This document shows positions 1 to 12,036 of a stretch of DNA of 64,000 nucleotides, piece after piece. The number at the start of each line of letters is the position of its first letter. The first letter of the stretch is position 1. The notes beneath the pieces are model-generated. The model saw only the letters and a list, made by a program, of their open reading frames with translations. It was not told the origin of the DNA and did not search any database. The DNA is from Vandiemenella viatica (Eukaryota; Arthropoda; Insecta; Orthoptera; Morabidae), in the NCBI GenBank assembly GCA_031002005.1, contig CM061919.1:176187121-176251120 (forward strand), given 5' to 3'. Position numbers and translations under genes: made by a program.

Positions 1-201
1 GTGATTTAATACAGTCTGCAATGAAAACAACTTCACTGAAGGAGTGTAAGCGGGAAAACAGACGACACAGTATAAACACTAAACCATGTATGGTGTAGCG
101 ATAAAATTTTGCACGGTGAAATGATAAAGGATGCGATTAAAGTAATGGACTTCACGTAAGGCTATAGTAACTATACAGCTGGAGCTTCCCAATTGTTGCT
201 A

Positions 202-342
202 CTCCAGTCGAATGCCGGGATGTTTATTTTAAAAGGTCATGGCCGAATTCCTTCCTATTCCGTTCTCCCAGGCCTTTCCCTCCACTAATGATCTCGACGT
301 CGACGAAACGTAAAGCCAGAAGCAAAAGGAACAACCAGTTAG
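202..342 (+). repeat. tRNA-derived SINE, 3' fragment
   Basis: The stretch with 'AATGCCGGGATG', 'GGTCATGGCCGAATTCCTTC' and 'GACGAAACGTAAAGCC' matches the body and tail of the full SINE at 10542-10797. The tRNA-like head is missing and the sequence is diverged. Confidence 0.75.
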
Positions 343-345
343 TTG

Positions 346-2084
346 TCCTGCCGGATGACCTCGTCTTGCTACAAAAGAACGTAAGTGACAATTTGACGAG
401 AAGTTCCAAAGCAAGAGTGGAGGAAAGAAATGTGTATTAGTACATTCCAAGCCATGAATATGAAATTTCAGAGCGACTAGACTGGGCGAATTGCTAAAGG
501 AACACGTCATGGGGGCGGTATATAATAAACCTGAAGACAGAATAGAGAAATATGGAAATTATATTGATATTGTTACATGATGAGGATGGGGGATGAAAGA
601 GCGGTAGTGGAAATTTATAGTTTGAAACTGGAAGTAGTACAACCAAGACACAAATGGATCTACGGAGTTCGTGTAAGTGTGCAAAATGATCGGAGTGAAT
701 TGAACAGTAGTAGTAGTGGAATATTGTAGGCTGTGGAGTGTTCGAGGTCGAGAAAGACCTGGCTTGTGGTTGGAGGAAGTCCAAAATAATTAAAACGAAC
801 GACTCTTTAGTTCGTCCATCATGTTGTAGTGCTGTTTGTGTCGTATGGGATGAATATTTTGGCGGTGCGGCCGGGGCTCTAACGAAGGTCCTCGTGAGGC
901 GAGAACTAATCGCGCCGGTGTATCATTACCGGCGCGCTCTCAAAGTCGAGGGCGGCCAAGTAACGAGCTGGGTCGATAGCGACGTCTTGTCCCACCATGT
1001 GTATGTGTGTCGGCAGATCAATACACCCTGCGGAACGCAACGCGCCCTCGCTACAGCCTGCTGGACCCACACAGGATGAACAACAAAAGGATAAAATTTA
1101 TGTGCTGTTATTAAGAAATTGGAAGACTCCTGAAGTGCCAGAATACCACGTGGATAGGATGATTTATTTTGGTAGAAAATGAACTTTCTGCATTTGGAGC
1201 GATTTATTAACACAGAAAGACTGAAAGAAATGTATTACACAGGACTATCTGTTACCCGCCACTTTGTATGCGTGGACTTATTATTTTATTGCTAGAATTG
1301 AATACAGAAAGCTGTACATGAAATTTATGATCGTACACAAACAGACTGCGAGAGAAACAAAACCTGAGCGACGGATAAAACCTTAGAGAGACTTACGCAC
1401 GCAATCAGTCAACAAAATGTGTTATTTATCCAGAAAAAAAGTATCGTACGTCATTCCTAATGTTACTTGTCAAATTTCATCTCGATTGGTTTAGCCGTAA
1501 AAATGTAACAGACAGACAGTTTAATTGTATGATGTTATTGTAGATGTAAGAGGTAAGATTGTTCGTAGGAGAGGGAAAAAAATACGGAATACCTACCCCC
1601 TAATAAACAACAGTTAAAAACTATTGGGCTTATCTCTTCACTCGTTCCATACAGCTACACAGGTTTTCGCTGGAGTTCAGTTACCTAAATCATGAAAAAT
1701 CCAGATCATGGCGCTCGAAGACAGTTTCGAAGAATGTTTATTGTTATATTTCTGCACAACAGTGTGTTTTAACGATTTTGATTGTTATTTCAAAGCTTCA
1801 GATATATCTACTTAAAAGTGAGTTCCTTACAAATATATATATACTTTCTCCGTTTTTATACCTAACATCGAGTGCTAATCTGAGCTCACGATTCTTTCTT
1901 CCAATGAGTCAATGACACCCAGACCAGCTCCTAAATATCAGCTACTGAGTGATTCAACCCAAATGTATACACCATGCAACTACTTTATTTGATACTCATA
2001 ACGTGGGTCCCACTTGTTCATATGTATGTCTAATGCCAATCTTTTAAATGTGTGTGTGTTTTTTGTGTCGCTCCGTTAGATTTT
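346..2084. other. Non-coding stretch, probably KAT7 intron
   Basis: No coding region is supported. A GC- and CpG-rich block lies at about 840-1060 with no recognisable reading frame. Around 1465-1520 the phrase 'CAAATTTCATCTCGATTGG...AACAGACAGACAG' resembles the 3' tail of dispersed insect repeats; similar wording occurs near 45300. Confidence 0.4.
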
Positions 2085-2148
2085 CTACCAAATAAGCTAT
2101 AGCATTCACAGTATTTTTCCTACCAAATAAGCTATAGCATTCACAGTA
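2085..2148 (+). repeat. Short tandem duplication, 35-bp unit
   Basis: The phrase starting CTACCAAATAAGCTATAGC occurs at 2085 and again at 2120. The second copy matches for 29 bases. It looks like a simple local duplication by slippage. Confidence 0.9.
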
Positions 2149-3584
2149 GTTGGAGACGGTAGTTCCTTGGAGCTGTTTGAATTCCTGGGATCAAACCACC
2201 GTCCATGGTGGCTGCAACAGAGAATGCGAATATTCAAACAATAGGAGTAGTGAAGTCATAGTAAATTTATTAGTAATTTTGTGACCTTGGTAATACATAT
2301 TCTTCACAGTATGGATTTTCATTTTTACCTCCCATTACACCGAAGTGAACTGACTGTTAAATTGTATGTTAGCTTACAGTGCGACGTAAAGAAGTTTGAC
2401 TGATTTTGTTGACTTTAACTGTTTGTCTCCAAGAATTCAACATCCAAATTTATTATTGGCTTTTTCTGTTGAATATATTCTTTATAATCGCGATACCGTT
2501 TGGATGGAGCTGTTAAGACATTATATAGATGTGTTCACCTCTATTGTTAATGCTTAAGCCACCTGCAATATGACTAAGCCTCGAAAGCAATTTTTCTTCG
2601 GGTATTACGTCAGCGACGTAACGTTATCATTCATTTGTACTGCAGAAGACAACTTTCATCTAACTTTTTGGTTTTGCGAGAGACTTATTTTTGATATGAT
2701 GATGTCAGATGCATGACAGATGTTCTCACGCCTAAATACCTGCGAAGTTCAGCGACTTATTTGCCAGATGAGAATTAGCACATAGCAGGGAAATTGAAGA
2801 GATACCGTGATGTAATAGGAATGAGAAGTAGCCGAAAATTGGTGCACCTGTGGTGACTAGCTCAGGATGACGCCATTGCCTTTCTCGCTCGCGTCATGGG
2901 CGGCTGAGTCAAGTTCGTCCCCACTCGAACCGGTTCCGGTCTCTGATTCACTGTGACCTCATCGACGACGACCTCGACGCCTTGGCGCGCTCGCGGATGT
3001 GCAGGTGGTCTGGCCAGCAAGTGGCCTCTTCCTTCCGGCCATCTTGTCACTCGGCATCACGCTAAACGTGGGCCCTCTCAGCTCTCATATTGTGCTTGGA
3101 GAGTTTTTAGCGATATGGACTACTGTTGTTGTGAGGAGGATTTTTTTTTAGTCGGAATCCAGTATCAGAGTTGGTCACGTTTGTATAGAATCTATGAGTA
3201 CCATATACCTAAGACGCGTACAAAGTAAGTTTATAAATTGTTTGTACGATTGCCGAGTTATTCAGTTTTAAGCATCAATAAGCCTTCACCTTACAAAGGT
3301 TTCAATACTCTAGAATTCAAATATACTCAGCTCAAGAACCCTGTACATCACTTTAAACTGTCAGCACTGAACTGATATTTCGGATAATTTCACCTGACAA
3401 ACGTGAGTTTAACTTTCTTCCTACCAAGCTTCCACATTCAGAGTTAATAAATGTGAAAAAGAGTGGTTTCAAGTAGAGTATCAATGATGAACGTGAGACA
3501 TTACCTAAATGTAACATCTGAGTACTCCAGTCGCGATTATGAAAAAATTTCCACTGACCTATTTCGGTTACTATTGCGGGTTCA
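2149..3584. other. Non-coding stretch with a CpG-rich patch
   Basis: Mostly AT-rich and anonymous. The part at about 2860-3070 is rich in CG dinucleotides (for example GACGACGACCTCGACG) and carries short open frames on both strands. I recognise no protein in them. Confidence 0.35.
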
Positions 3585-3815
3585 CCAAGAGTGGTGGGCG
3601 AGCTATAACTTCTCTGGCCTTTCATTCGGGAAGACACGGGTTCGAATCTCCATCCGGGCATCCAGGTTTGGATTTTCCATGGTTTCCCTAAATCATTCCT
3701 GGAGAATGATGTGATGGTTCGTTCAAAAAGGTCTTGGCCGAATTTCTTTTAGTTCCTTGCCCCTACTCCACCTGTAATGATCTCATCGACGACGAGGCAC
3801 AAGCCAGAAGCAAAA
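3585..3815 (+). repeat. tRNA-derived SINE, diverged full-length copy
   Basis: The head has the B-box GGTTCGAATCTCC, followed by 'ATCCGGGCATCCAG', 'TTTTCCATGGTTTCCC', 'GGCCGAATTTCTTT' and a short A-rich tail near 3810. The order is the same as in the SINE at 10542. It is more diverged than the copies at 10542 and 48521 and so is probably older. No clear target duplication was found. Confidence 0.82.
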
Positions 3816-5611
3816 AAAAAGGGAGACAGTAACGGGTCAATTTTACCTACTGCAGTGATCATGACTAAAATTTCTAGAATATTTCTGATCCGGATGTGTG
3901 ATCCAGAAACATCAACGCCGATTTTCCTGGTATTTTGCTTCCCCACAAGACTTTAACGAAAATGGGTCTGTTCTTTTTCCTCTCTTGCCCTAAACCACTA
4001 CCAAAATTTCAAATCCACAGAAAATGTCATAAAGGTTATTTTACTTCCGAACTAAATTTTTAACGCTTAGAATCTTTGTCAAAAATTTTACATCCTTGAA
4101 AAATCGTGCTATCATACTGGCATCAAATCGTGTTGCTGGCGTCCCAGGCTTTCTGGTTTGTAGATGGTGTTTTATTTTAGCGTCTGCTTGGATGCCCTCA
4201 CTTCCATCACTGAGTAACACAGAAATGTTATTGTAGAAGGTTTCCACAATTTGCTGGCAAGTTTTGGCACTCATATCCCTCTGTTTGCATAGGTGTTTAT
4301 TTATCCCGTTGGCTGAGAACAGGATAATTCCATGTTAACTTGTTGTATTTAATTTCTAAGATTTTAAAGTAAACTAGTAAATTGCAATTATCAGTGCCGA
4401 GCTATTTATGTCTAATTCAAATATTAGTCAAAATCAAAGCTCTCGATGTTTCTAAAATGGTCTTGTTTGTTATAAACCTGACTGATAATTGATTAGGTTG
4501 TTAATTTTTCTGTTCAAGACTCATTTTTTAATAAGACTTATCCATGCTCAGTGAACGATGATCAAAAACCAGTTCAACTGCTGATATAAATGTACATGTC
4601 TTAGCTTATAGTGGTAGGTATTTCGTGTGTTATGCCCTTGATATGACGACCCATAAACGTTTTAGCTATGGTAAATAACAATTCCAGGGAAACAACACCT
4701 ATGTTAATCAATTCATCATTGCAAAGTAATTATTTTCATTCGTAACAGTCCTGTAGCATTTTCTAATCTTGTAGTCCGTAATTCGTAGCAAAATCAAGTT
4801 AGTCTTTTTCCCACTTTCATTGACGGATCTATGAATTTTCCAAGCCGAGACAAAAAAAATGTGAGATTGCCGCCCCCGTTGTTACCACCCCGACCCCGTG
4901 TGTCGTCGCCCCAATTGTCGTTTATTTGTTGGGACAATGGTTTCTTCGCTGTTACGGTATTACCAGATTTGGTTTTGTACTAAAATCTTTGGATTTTGCG
5001 TCATCAGTCTAGAGCCGAGAAACATTTCCCTCCTTCTTTTGGAAGCTATTTCCACTCTGGAATTAGTAATAATTTTGAAGGATAATCGTACACAAAAACT
5101 CGGGCCAATACAGACAAGGAGTAGTTGAAGTCCGACGTCGGAAATTACCTTACGGCATAAGAAGTATCATTGTGACTCGCCCGGGAATTACGCTTGCCTC
5201 ATAAGCCGCATGTTTCGTCAAGCAACCGGGGAAACGAAATCTAAAACTCATTAGTCTCCGTCCGGACAATAACGCGGCGTCGTTTATTATTGAGGCCAGT
5301 AGGACTGGAGCGCACGCAACTTGCGCCCGTTCCTGGAAGTTCCCAGAAGCGTTCGGCTGTCTGTATGACGGATATCCGGTGCATTCACCAACAGCCGTTC
5401 ACATCGATATTCTCAGCGGCGCTTTGTTCTCCAAGGTCATTTATTGTGTACGCATTTACGAGTATTAGCTGAAAATAATGATTTTTTTTTTCAAGGCCGA
5501 AGTACCAAAAGAGATCCCAGTTGTTCGAAGAAATCTACCTGCTCGTGCGAAGCAAATGTAGGGATCGCTGGTAGTTATAGTTGGTGTACGAGGTGGTTTA
5601 ATATTCTCCAA

Positions 5612-5617
<6 letters not shown>
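3816..5617. other. Anonymous stretch, probably KAT7 intron
   Basis: AT-rich to about 4850, then CG-richer at 4870-5440. The short open frames (for example 4041-4274 on the minus strand, 77 codons) show no family I recognise. I see no splice-bounded exon here. Confidence 0.3.

Positions 5618-5662
<45 letters not shown>
5618..5662 (-). repeat. Long poly(T) tract
   Basis: About 45 consecutive T. On the minus strand this is a poly(A) run, as left by a retrotransposed SINE, LINE or mRNA. The DNA to its right (5663-5800) does not match the SINE family seen elsewhere in the window, so the source is unknown. Confidence 0.85.
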
Positions 5663-5664
<2 letters not shown>

Positions 5665-6224
5665 GACTTAACCTTTCGAGTTATAGAATCTACCATGAAA
5701 TAATAGGCAATGCTCCATTTACGTTTCATGAGGAAAGCTGAAGTGGCGGCGAGGAAAGCGTGAAAATCAGAGCCGTGTTTACGATCCATTTAACGCAGTG
5801 TGCTAGCCAACCGTCCCTGATGAGTCGTTGCTCGCAACATGTCTGACGCAGAGAGAATGGAGTTAACATTGACTTTTCGAACTTGCACGCCTGATCATAA
5901 AAGACTAATTGACGGAGAGGGAAAGCACAGCAAAGAATCCTTAAAGCTTTTGGCGCATTGTTAGATTCTAGTTCAAACTATGTTTTACATCCTACAAACT
6001 AAAACAACAAAGTTAGAAGACTTCTTATAGTCCTTGAAGAAAAGGTAAAATATAGAAATACGTATTGTTTTTGGAAGACATGGTCATTAGTAACAATTGA
6101 ATCAACTACCAACTAGAATAGTGAACAACGTCGCAGCACTTTATTTCTCATAATTTGTGCATTTATATCTATGTTTTCGTGTTATTTTCTCTTTCCCATA
6201 ATTTTTGATCTTCTGTAATGTATA

Positions 6225-6954
6225 TTTAACAATGAATGGTTCGCACGCTGGTACTTGTTGATGGCCCAGCATTGAAATCCTCAGCAATTTGCGCATGGGT
6301 TGCACTTCTGCCACGTTGAACGAGATTTCTTCAGTCGCCATTGCAGGATCTTTTTCCGGCTGCAGCGATGTCGGAGATTTGATTTTTTACTGCAGAGGTT
6401 CCTAAATGGTGGTACGCGGAACCCTGGGGTTCCGTGGAAGGATCACAAGGGTTCCGTGTTCCGTCAGAGAATTAAATAAAATGTTCGTTGAAAAGGGCCA
6501 AAACCATGTCGCGAGAAGCCTATCATCGTCCTGCTTCAGTTTGTGATGACTTACCGACGCTAGACTGGTTTCTCAGCTTACGGTTATAAAAATGGGGATC
6601 CGCCAAAAAATGTTTGATCTATTAGGGTTCCGTGGCATAAAGAAATTGGGAACCGATGTTTTACTGGATTCCCGATATCCACGGTGCACTCGTGAAATGG
6701 TCGTACGGGAAAATCCCCACCTCATCGCTTCCTTGGAGATGCTGTGTCCCATTTCTCTTGCGCCTACGGTAACACCACGTTCAAACTCACTTAAATCGTG
6801 ATAACCTGCCATTGTAGCAGCAGTAGCCGATCTAACGCCTGCGCCAGACACCTGTTGTCTTATATAGGCGTTGCCGACTGCAGTGCCATACTCTGTTTAC
6901 ATATCTCTGTGTTTGCATATGCTTGCTTATACCAGTTTCTTTGGCTCTTCAGTG
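6225..6954 (-). pseudogene. Tc1-like DNA transposon relic with transposase N-terminus, split by a MITE
   Basis: Read on the minus strand, the right end carries the terminus CACTGAAGAGCCAAAGAAAC next to a TA (6955-6956). The start of a Tc1-family transposase follows, including DLSEFERGVTVGAREMGHS and WGFSRTTISRVHRGY, the helix-turn-helix DNA-binding part. The frame is broken at 6659 by the hAT MITE 6393-6658 and resumes beyond it as ATHAQIAEDFNAGPSTSTS, the second DNA-binding subdomain, with stops and frameshifts. The catalytic domain and left terminus are missing. It is a dead 5' fragment of an element type that is common, as I recall, in polyneopteran genomes. Confidence 0.85.
6393..6658. 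mobile_element. hAT-type MITE, 266 bp, 8-bp target duplication TTTTACTG
   Basis: The termini are CAGAGGTTCCTAAATGG on the left and AATTGGGAACCGATG on the right, imperfect inverted repeats of the CAGNGGTTC type found in hAT elements. TTTTACTG flanks it at 6385-6392 and 6659-6666. It interrupts the Tc1-like transposase relic. It has no coding capacity and a repetitive 'GGGTTCCGTG' interior. Confidence 0.88.
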
Positions 6955-6956
6955 TA

Positions 6957-8263
6957 TTTTTTAGGCCAACTTAATTACGATCTTATGAACACGTTTTCAC
7001 CAAACAAAAAAAAAAAACGTATAGGCATCCATTTTGTCTAGCCTTACTGTTTTTTTTTTTGTGATGTGATGTCAAGGAACTTAGGAACCCGCCCCTCTGT
7101 TACATAATTTCACACATTTGGACGTTTTTTGTACATGTCATTATATGGTTGTGGTATTGTATTTTGTACATTGAAGTTATGGAATATATTATGATCAACT
7201 TACATTTTTCATTTACATTAATTTTTAATTGCATTTTTACTGTCGACCTCAATGATTTCATCTCGGTAAACAAATAAACGAACGAAAAATTCATTTTCAC
7301 AGGCAGTAATCATTGCATTTTCGTAGCTGTACTGTTACATGTTGACACCACATTTTAGATTTTTTCAAGATTGCTGATCCATAGTGCAAACCACCAATTC
7401 CAAAGTGTACACACTCAAGTCTTTTTTACTATCATTAAAATTATATTTCCAATTGAATTACATTCGGTTGTGACCTTCTTCTTAGGAAAATTCGTACTTT
7501 GTAATTTATTTGCAGTTGAGACCCCTTTATCACTACACTGTATCTGGTACTAACTTCAACAATTTGTTTGTTATAATTTACATCAAAAGACCGTTACGAG
7601 GACTAAAAACACAGAATTTGTTGAGGTATAAAGCTTCGTTAGACAAGTAGATAGATCGCTTAATTCATATTTTTAACTAGATCTACAAAACTTTTACTAT
7701 TTTCTGCATAATTCCCTTCAATCGTGATTACATTATTTCTAATTCTGGAGGTGATAGATGAGATCGCTTATAATGATTAGAACATCTAAATTTAGGCAGG
7801 CAGATACGTTTCACAGTTATATCCTCCAGGTAAAATCTCGCCTCTAACCTGTTTAAATCACCTCTAAGTACATTCGTTGAAGGACTGTCATCTAAGGTAA
7901 AGTTAATAATTACAGACAAAAATCAATGAACTACTGGAGCCATTACGTTTGGAGAACATCCCGTACCAGAAACGTTGTTCTCCGAAGAAGTCCTCGAAGA
8001 TTCTGATAAAATTATTTTACAAAGGCAGAAAACGACCATTGGATACAGACGTTAGAAACAGAAAATGACTGAGTTAAAAAAATAAGAGAGATTAGAGTTG
8101 GTATTCATTTCGTTCACGTTAGTTAAGGTAATGAACTAGTTGGAGACTACTAAATGACCCAGTGTCTACAGATGCTGGGCCACAGTGATCTTGGTTTCCT
8201 ACGGTAATCGAACTAGCGACTGCCTCCTTCCGGTGCAACGAGTCGTCGAAATGATTGGCTACG
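6957..8263. other. AT-rich non-coding stretch
   Basis: No coding region, splice-bounded exon or recognisable repeat is supported. Short A and T runs near 7004-7065 are unremarkable. Confidence 0.35.
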
Positions 8264-8266
8264 TAA

Positions 8267-9249
8267 AGGCGGGTTTACACGGTTCACTTTTCGCAATCAC
8301 TCCGGATGAATCACTCGCAGTGAAAGGAAAGTGAACTGTGTAAACAGAGAATCATCCAAAGTGATCATCCAAGATGATGGATGAAAGAAGTTGGCTCGGG
8401 CTCAACTTTTCGTTCACTTTTGGTGTTTCACTCGGATGAATCATCAAGAGTGATGCGTGTAAACAGTCAAAATATCGAAGTGAAACCTCATCCTGGATCG
8501 GTCGCAATTGTTTGTTCCTGATTGTTGTTATTTTGAACACAATTGTTTTTAAATGGAAAGTAGAAACATTTCTTTATTTTTAAAATATTTCCATTACAAC
8601 CATTGTTTATAGAAAACACAATTTGAAAGTTATAAAAATAAAAACATAAGTGGTAGGACATGATTAAAGAATTGAATCTTCCATTTTTGACAATAGAAGA
8701 CAAGTAATATTTTAAATCTTTACGAACCAGGTGATCTAGCGAATTAACTAAAGTTTTAAAACCAGAAATAAGTGTAAATTGTGCTTCTATTTGAATGTGT
8801 TTCAAAGCCGTTACTAGTTGGAAGAAACCTGAGAGTAGTTTCTAGCTTCAGTTTAAACGGAAGACATTTTATCATTAGTGCCCTGTCTTGTAATTAGCGG
8901 TAAGCTTTTTTATAGCAATTCTTTGTGACTCATACATTCGAAAATGATTTTTAAATGTCATTTTGTCCTGTAATACCCATTCTACCACGCCGCAAGCCTC
9001 AATTTTTCACCTACCAACTTTTCTTTTCTCAATTAACTTTTTGCTCGATGTAAACTTTTAATGCCTTAGGCAAGGTTTCTGAAAATTAAATCCACTCCAA
9101 CACGCAATAGTTTGTTTGTCGCCATCTTGAAGTGAATTGAATGGTTCATTTGTGATGATACATGTAAACGAAAAGTGAATTCACTTCTACTTTCACTGCG
9201 AGTGATTCATTCTGAGTGATTGCGAAAAGTGAACCGTGTAAACCCGCCT
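8267..9249. mobile_element. Large MITE-like DNA element with long TIRs, TAA target duplication (PIF/Harbinger-like)
   Basis: The left end begins AGGCGGGTTTACACGGTTCA and the right end is its inverse (...GTGTAAACCCGCCT). The inverted repeats extend about 60 bp each with few mismatches. TAA lies on both sides (8264-8266 and 9250-9252), the size and sequence expected for PIF/Harbinger elements. Imperfect internal copies of the 'GAATCATC...AGTGAT' motif occur near 8350 and 8440. The interior has a 105-codon frame on the minus strand (8488-8805) with no recognisable domain. The element is non-autonomous. Confidence 0.85.
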
Positions 9250-9252
9250 TAA

Positions 9253-9610
9253 AATAATAGAACTACGTCGCAGCGGGAGTTGAGTGAGCTATTTCTGAGC
9301 AGCGGCAGTGACGTGTGAGGCGTCCTTTGCGCTGAGCAGCCTCTGGAAGGAGGGCGCGCGATTTGAGGTAGGCCATGCGAAACGGATAGGTTGGCAAGCC
9401 TGCCGCCAGGTGGCCAGGAATGCGAGAAATCCGGAGCCATGTTGGCGTGGCGTACCCTCCAGAAATACCGGCCAACTCGCGGGAATTCCAATTTTAGCGG
9501 GCGGTGCACGTGGCGCCCACGTGACCAGGCGCACGGTTTCCTGCTACTTCCGGCGTGCCGACCTTCCCGAACAGTTCAAACACAACAAGTGCAAAGAAAC
9601 ATAGGGAACA
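9253..9610. other. CpG- and GC-rich block of unknown role
   Basis: This is markedly richer in CG dinucleotides than its surroundings (for example GAGGGCGCGCGATTTGAGG, GGGCGGTGCACGTGGCG). Open frames run through it on both strands, as expected of GC-rich DNA, but none encodes a family I recognise. It could be an unmethylated promoter or first exon inside the KAT7 intron, or an old repeat. It starts directly after the target duplication of the MITE at 8267-9249. Confidence 0.35.
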
Positions 9611-9708
9611 CGCTCGGCGTTGCAAGAAACTGTTTTTGTTTTGCATTGACACGTAAAATGCGCCTTGTTGATATACTTGGTGGCTTCTCTACTATACACA
9701 TTTTTATT

Positions 9709-9800
9709 TAGGGTTCTGTACCCAGTGGGAAACGGAGACGCATTGCTGCGTTGCCTGTCCGTCTGTTGCAAGCGCCTGCAGCAAATAGTCGGAATAAGCT
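9709..9800. repeat. Possible fragment of a dispersed insect repeat (GGGTTCTGTACCC type)
   Basis: The phrase AGGGTTCTGTACCCAGTGGG, followed by 'CCTGTCCGTCTGTTG', resembles a short repeat seen in many insect genomes ('GGGTTCCGTACCC...GTCTGTC'). This is from memory and no boundaries can be set. Confidence 0.4.
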
Positions 9801-10057
9801 AGTTTATTATTTGTTTCTTTCACTTGAAAATAAGAACATAAGAGGCATTCTTGTTACCCGATCTTTTTCAAAAACTAGATTACTCGTGATTCTGAAATTT
9901 GTCCCACAGTATCCGCCATAACCTGCATTCACACAATATATAGTAATAATATTTACATCTACTATCGTTTCTAAATTACGAGCAAAACAATCAAAGATTG
10001 TTAATTAAGATTAGGGCCCAGCCATAAATTGCATCTCACAGATTACCCCGCCTCTAA

Positions 10058-10320
10058 GGGAGCGTCCATAAACAACGTTGCTCCATTTTGGCCTCCTTTG
10101 AACCACCCCTTCCCCCCCCCCCACGGAGCCCGACGTGGCTTTTGCCTCTACCCCCTCCCCTCCCCCCACGTAGCACGTAGCTTTTTCCCCTTTTGATTCC
10201 AGAAGACATATTGTACTGTTTTCTGTGGTGTGCATGGAAATCGGAAATTACCACTGGAGCGTTGCGCTCCATTGCAGTTAAATTAAACTGTTGACGGGGA
10301 ATTTCAGTACTTCGGCACAA
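10058..10320 (+). mobile_element. C-rich MITE of the CCACGTAGC family, left end (truncated)
   Basis: It begins GGGAGCGTCCATAAACAACG after a TAA (10055-10057). It shares with the element at 12887-13261 the segments 'GCTCCATTTTGGCCTCCT', 'CACGTAGCACGTAGCTTTT' and 'CCAGAAGACAT.TTGTACT'. The right terminus is not visible. Open frames here encode low-complexity Gly-rich peptides and are not genes. Confidence 0.75.
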
Positions 10321-10541
10321 CGCAACAACAGATCAGATTCTCTTTTAGTACGATTAGATGTATTTACGCGGGCTTACCTTTTTAATGCAGTGTAACTGTT
10401 TCTTCCTCTATAGCGACAACACGGTTTTCTGTAGACCGTTGTTGTCCATATTTAAATCTACGTCGACTTTTTCATATACTGTATTTTTTTCGTGGTTTGT
10501 TCTTTATGTATAATTACCAGTTCGAGCCATTCATCGACGTC

Positions 10542-10764
10542 ACCGAGCGTGGCGGTGTAACGGTTAGCGTTCTCGCCTCGCATTCGGGAGGACGGCGGTT
10601 CGAATCGCCGTCCGGGCATCCAGATTTGGGTTTTCCATGGTTTCCCAAATCACTCCAGGCAAATGCCGGGATGCGTCCTTCAAAAGGCCATGGCCGAATT
10701 CCTTCCCATTCCTTGCCCCATCCTTTCCCGTCTCTAAAGACCTCGCTGTTGAGAGACGTAAAGC

Positions 10765-10795
<31 letters not shown>

Positions 10796-10797
10796 CA
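10542..10797 (+). repeat. tRNA-derived SINE, full length, 9-bp target duplication ATCGACGTC
   Basis: The tRNA-like head has an A-box-like GTAACGGTTAGCGTTC and the B-box GGTTCGAATCGCC. It is followed by the family body (CATCCAGATTTGGGTTTTCC, AATGCCGGGATG, GGCCATGGCCGAATTCCTTC) and a poly(A) tail at about 10768-10795. ATCGACGTC flanks it at 10533-10541 and 10798-10806. This copy and the one at 48521 are the least diverged, so the family is probably young. It would be transcribed by RNA polymerase III from the internal boxes and mobilised by a LINE in trans (established SINE biology). Confidence 0.92.
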
Positions 10798-10806
10798 ATC
10801 GACGTC

Positions 10807-12036
10807 TGCTATATTGGCATTGTAAGGCCATCAGTCAGGTACACAGTAACCAATAGTTAAATACAAGAACTGTTGATGGAGTTTGGAATTTCGATGAAAC
10901 ACAATGCGCAACATTAAATAATTAAACAGTTGCTTTAGCGTTATCTTTCAACTGGTAATTCGAATGGAATTATTCCTCAAGTTTCATGTAACGGCAGAAA
11001 AATGAAATTTTACTTCTTAAAGGACCATGATAATTTCATGTGATGTCAGTATTAATGAATAAGGAGATACGAAACCCCAACTATTACACTTAATAACTAA
11101 GAAATCATTTCCTAGTTAAGAAAACTTGAAGGAATATTGATACTCGCAAATCCCTAAGCACTTCCCATAAAATTTTACTGAGAAATCTGTCTCCAGATCG
11201 AAGTTCATAAAATATGTCCACGTTTTACTACCCTCCAGGTGGCTTATTATGCCTATATACGTTATGCAACGGTTAAACAATCTTGGATCTGTAGAGACCT
11301 GAAAAAGTGTACGTTTTTCCTGTATTAAAGTCATTTTTAATTTATCTGAAAACGGGGAGAATTTCATAATGAAATGCCTGTTCAACAACTGCCACGAGTA
11401 GTTAATACATTCCGAGAGAAACATCAAACGAAAATAATGGCTATCTCACTGCCGGGAGTCAAGTTCCATATTTCGAATAGAAACATGAATGGAAAATGTA
11501 GTTGGAAGACTCCAATACAAACTTTTTAATGTATACGGTTCGGCGAATATGGCAAATCGGTCTTTAGAACAAACCTATTACCTACTTCGATGCAAGAAAT
11601 AAAGTCTTAAAATATTTACGTTGGAAAATGATTTAAAATTAGACTTAACTGATACCTTTATTTCTATCTCACGGCACTTCCATTTTCCCGCATTGCTTCT
11701 TTTATATGTTCTTTTGCTTATATTTGTTTTGTCGTAAGGAATTTTATATGTCAGTTAAGGTTCTTGGGTAATGTGATACGGAGGTGTGATAGACCATAAT
11801 TTAGAATATTAAGGTTTGCAGTTGAACGCTACTTTTCGACACAATGTTGTACTTCCGTTTGTACTCTAGGTCACAAAATTAATAGTTCGTATTGGTAGAT
11901 TCTGTATACGCTCAAACAGTTTCTGGCCTCATGTGCAACAACTGCTGAATCATTGAACGCAATCATGTGTAGAAAATACACTGACGCCAAAACTTCTAAT
12001 GGACATTGTGTGTTATGGTAATATTTGATTCTAATA
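10807..12036. other. AT-rich non-coding stretch, probably KAT7 intron
   Basis: Nothing recognisable. The short open frames (for example 11116-11427 on the minus strand) have no family resemblance and no splice context. Confidence 0.35.

Noticed and set aside
10542..10620. Possible tRNA gene (B-box GGTTCGAATCGCC)
   Set aside because: No cloverleaf with paired acceptor stem could be drawn; it is the head of a SINE with poly(A) tail and target duplication. The same applies to 3585, 19675, 28679 and 48521.
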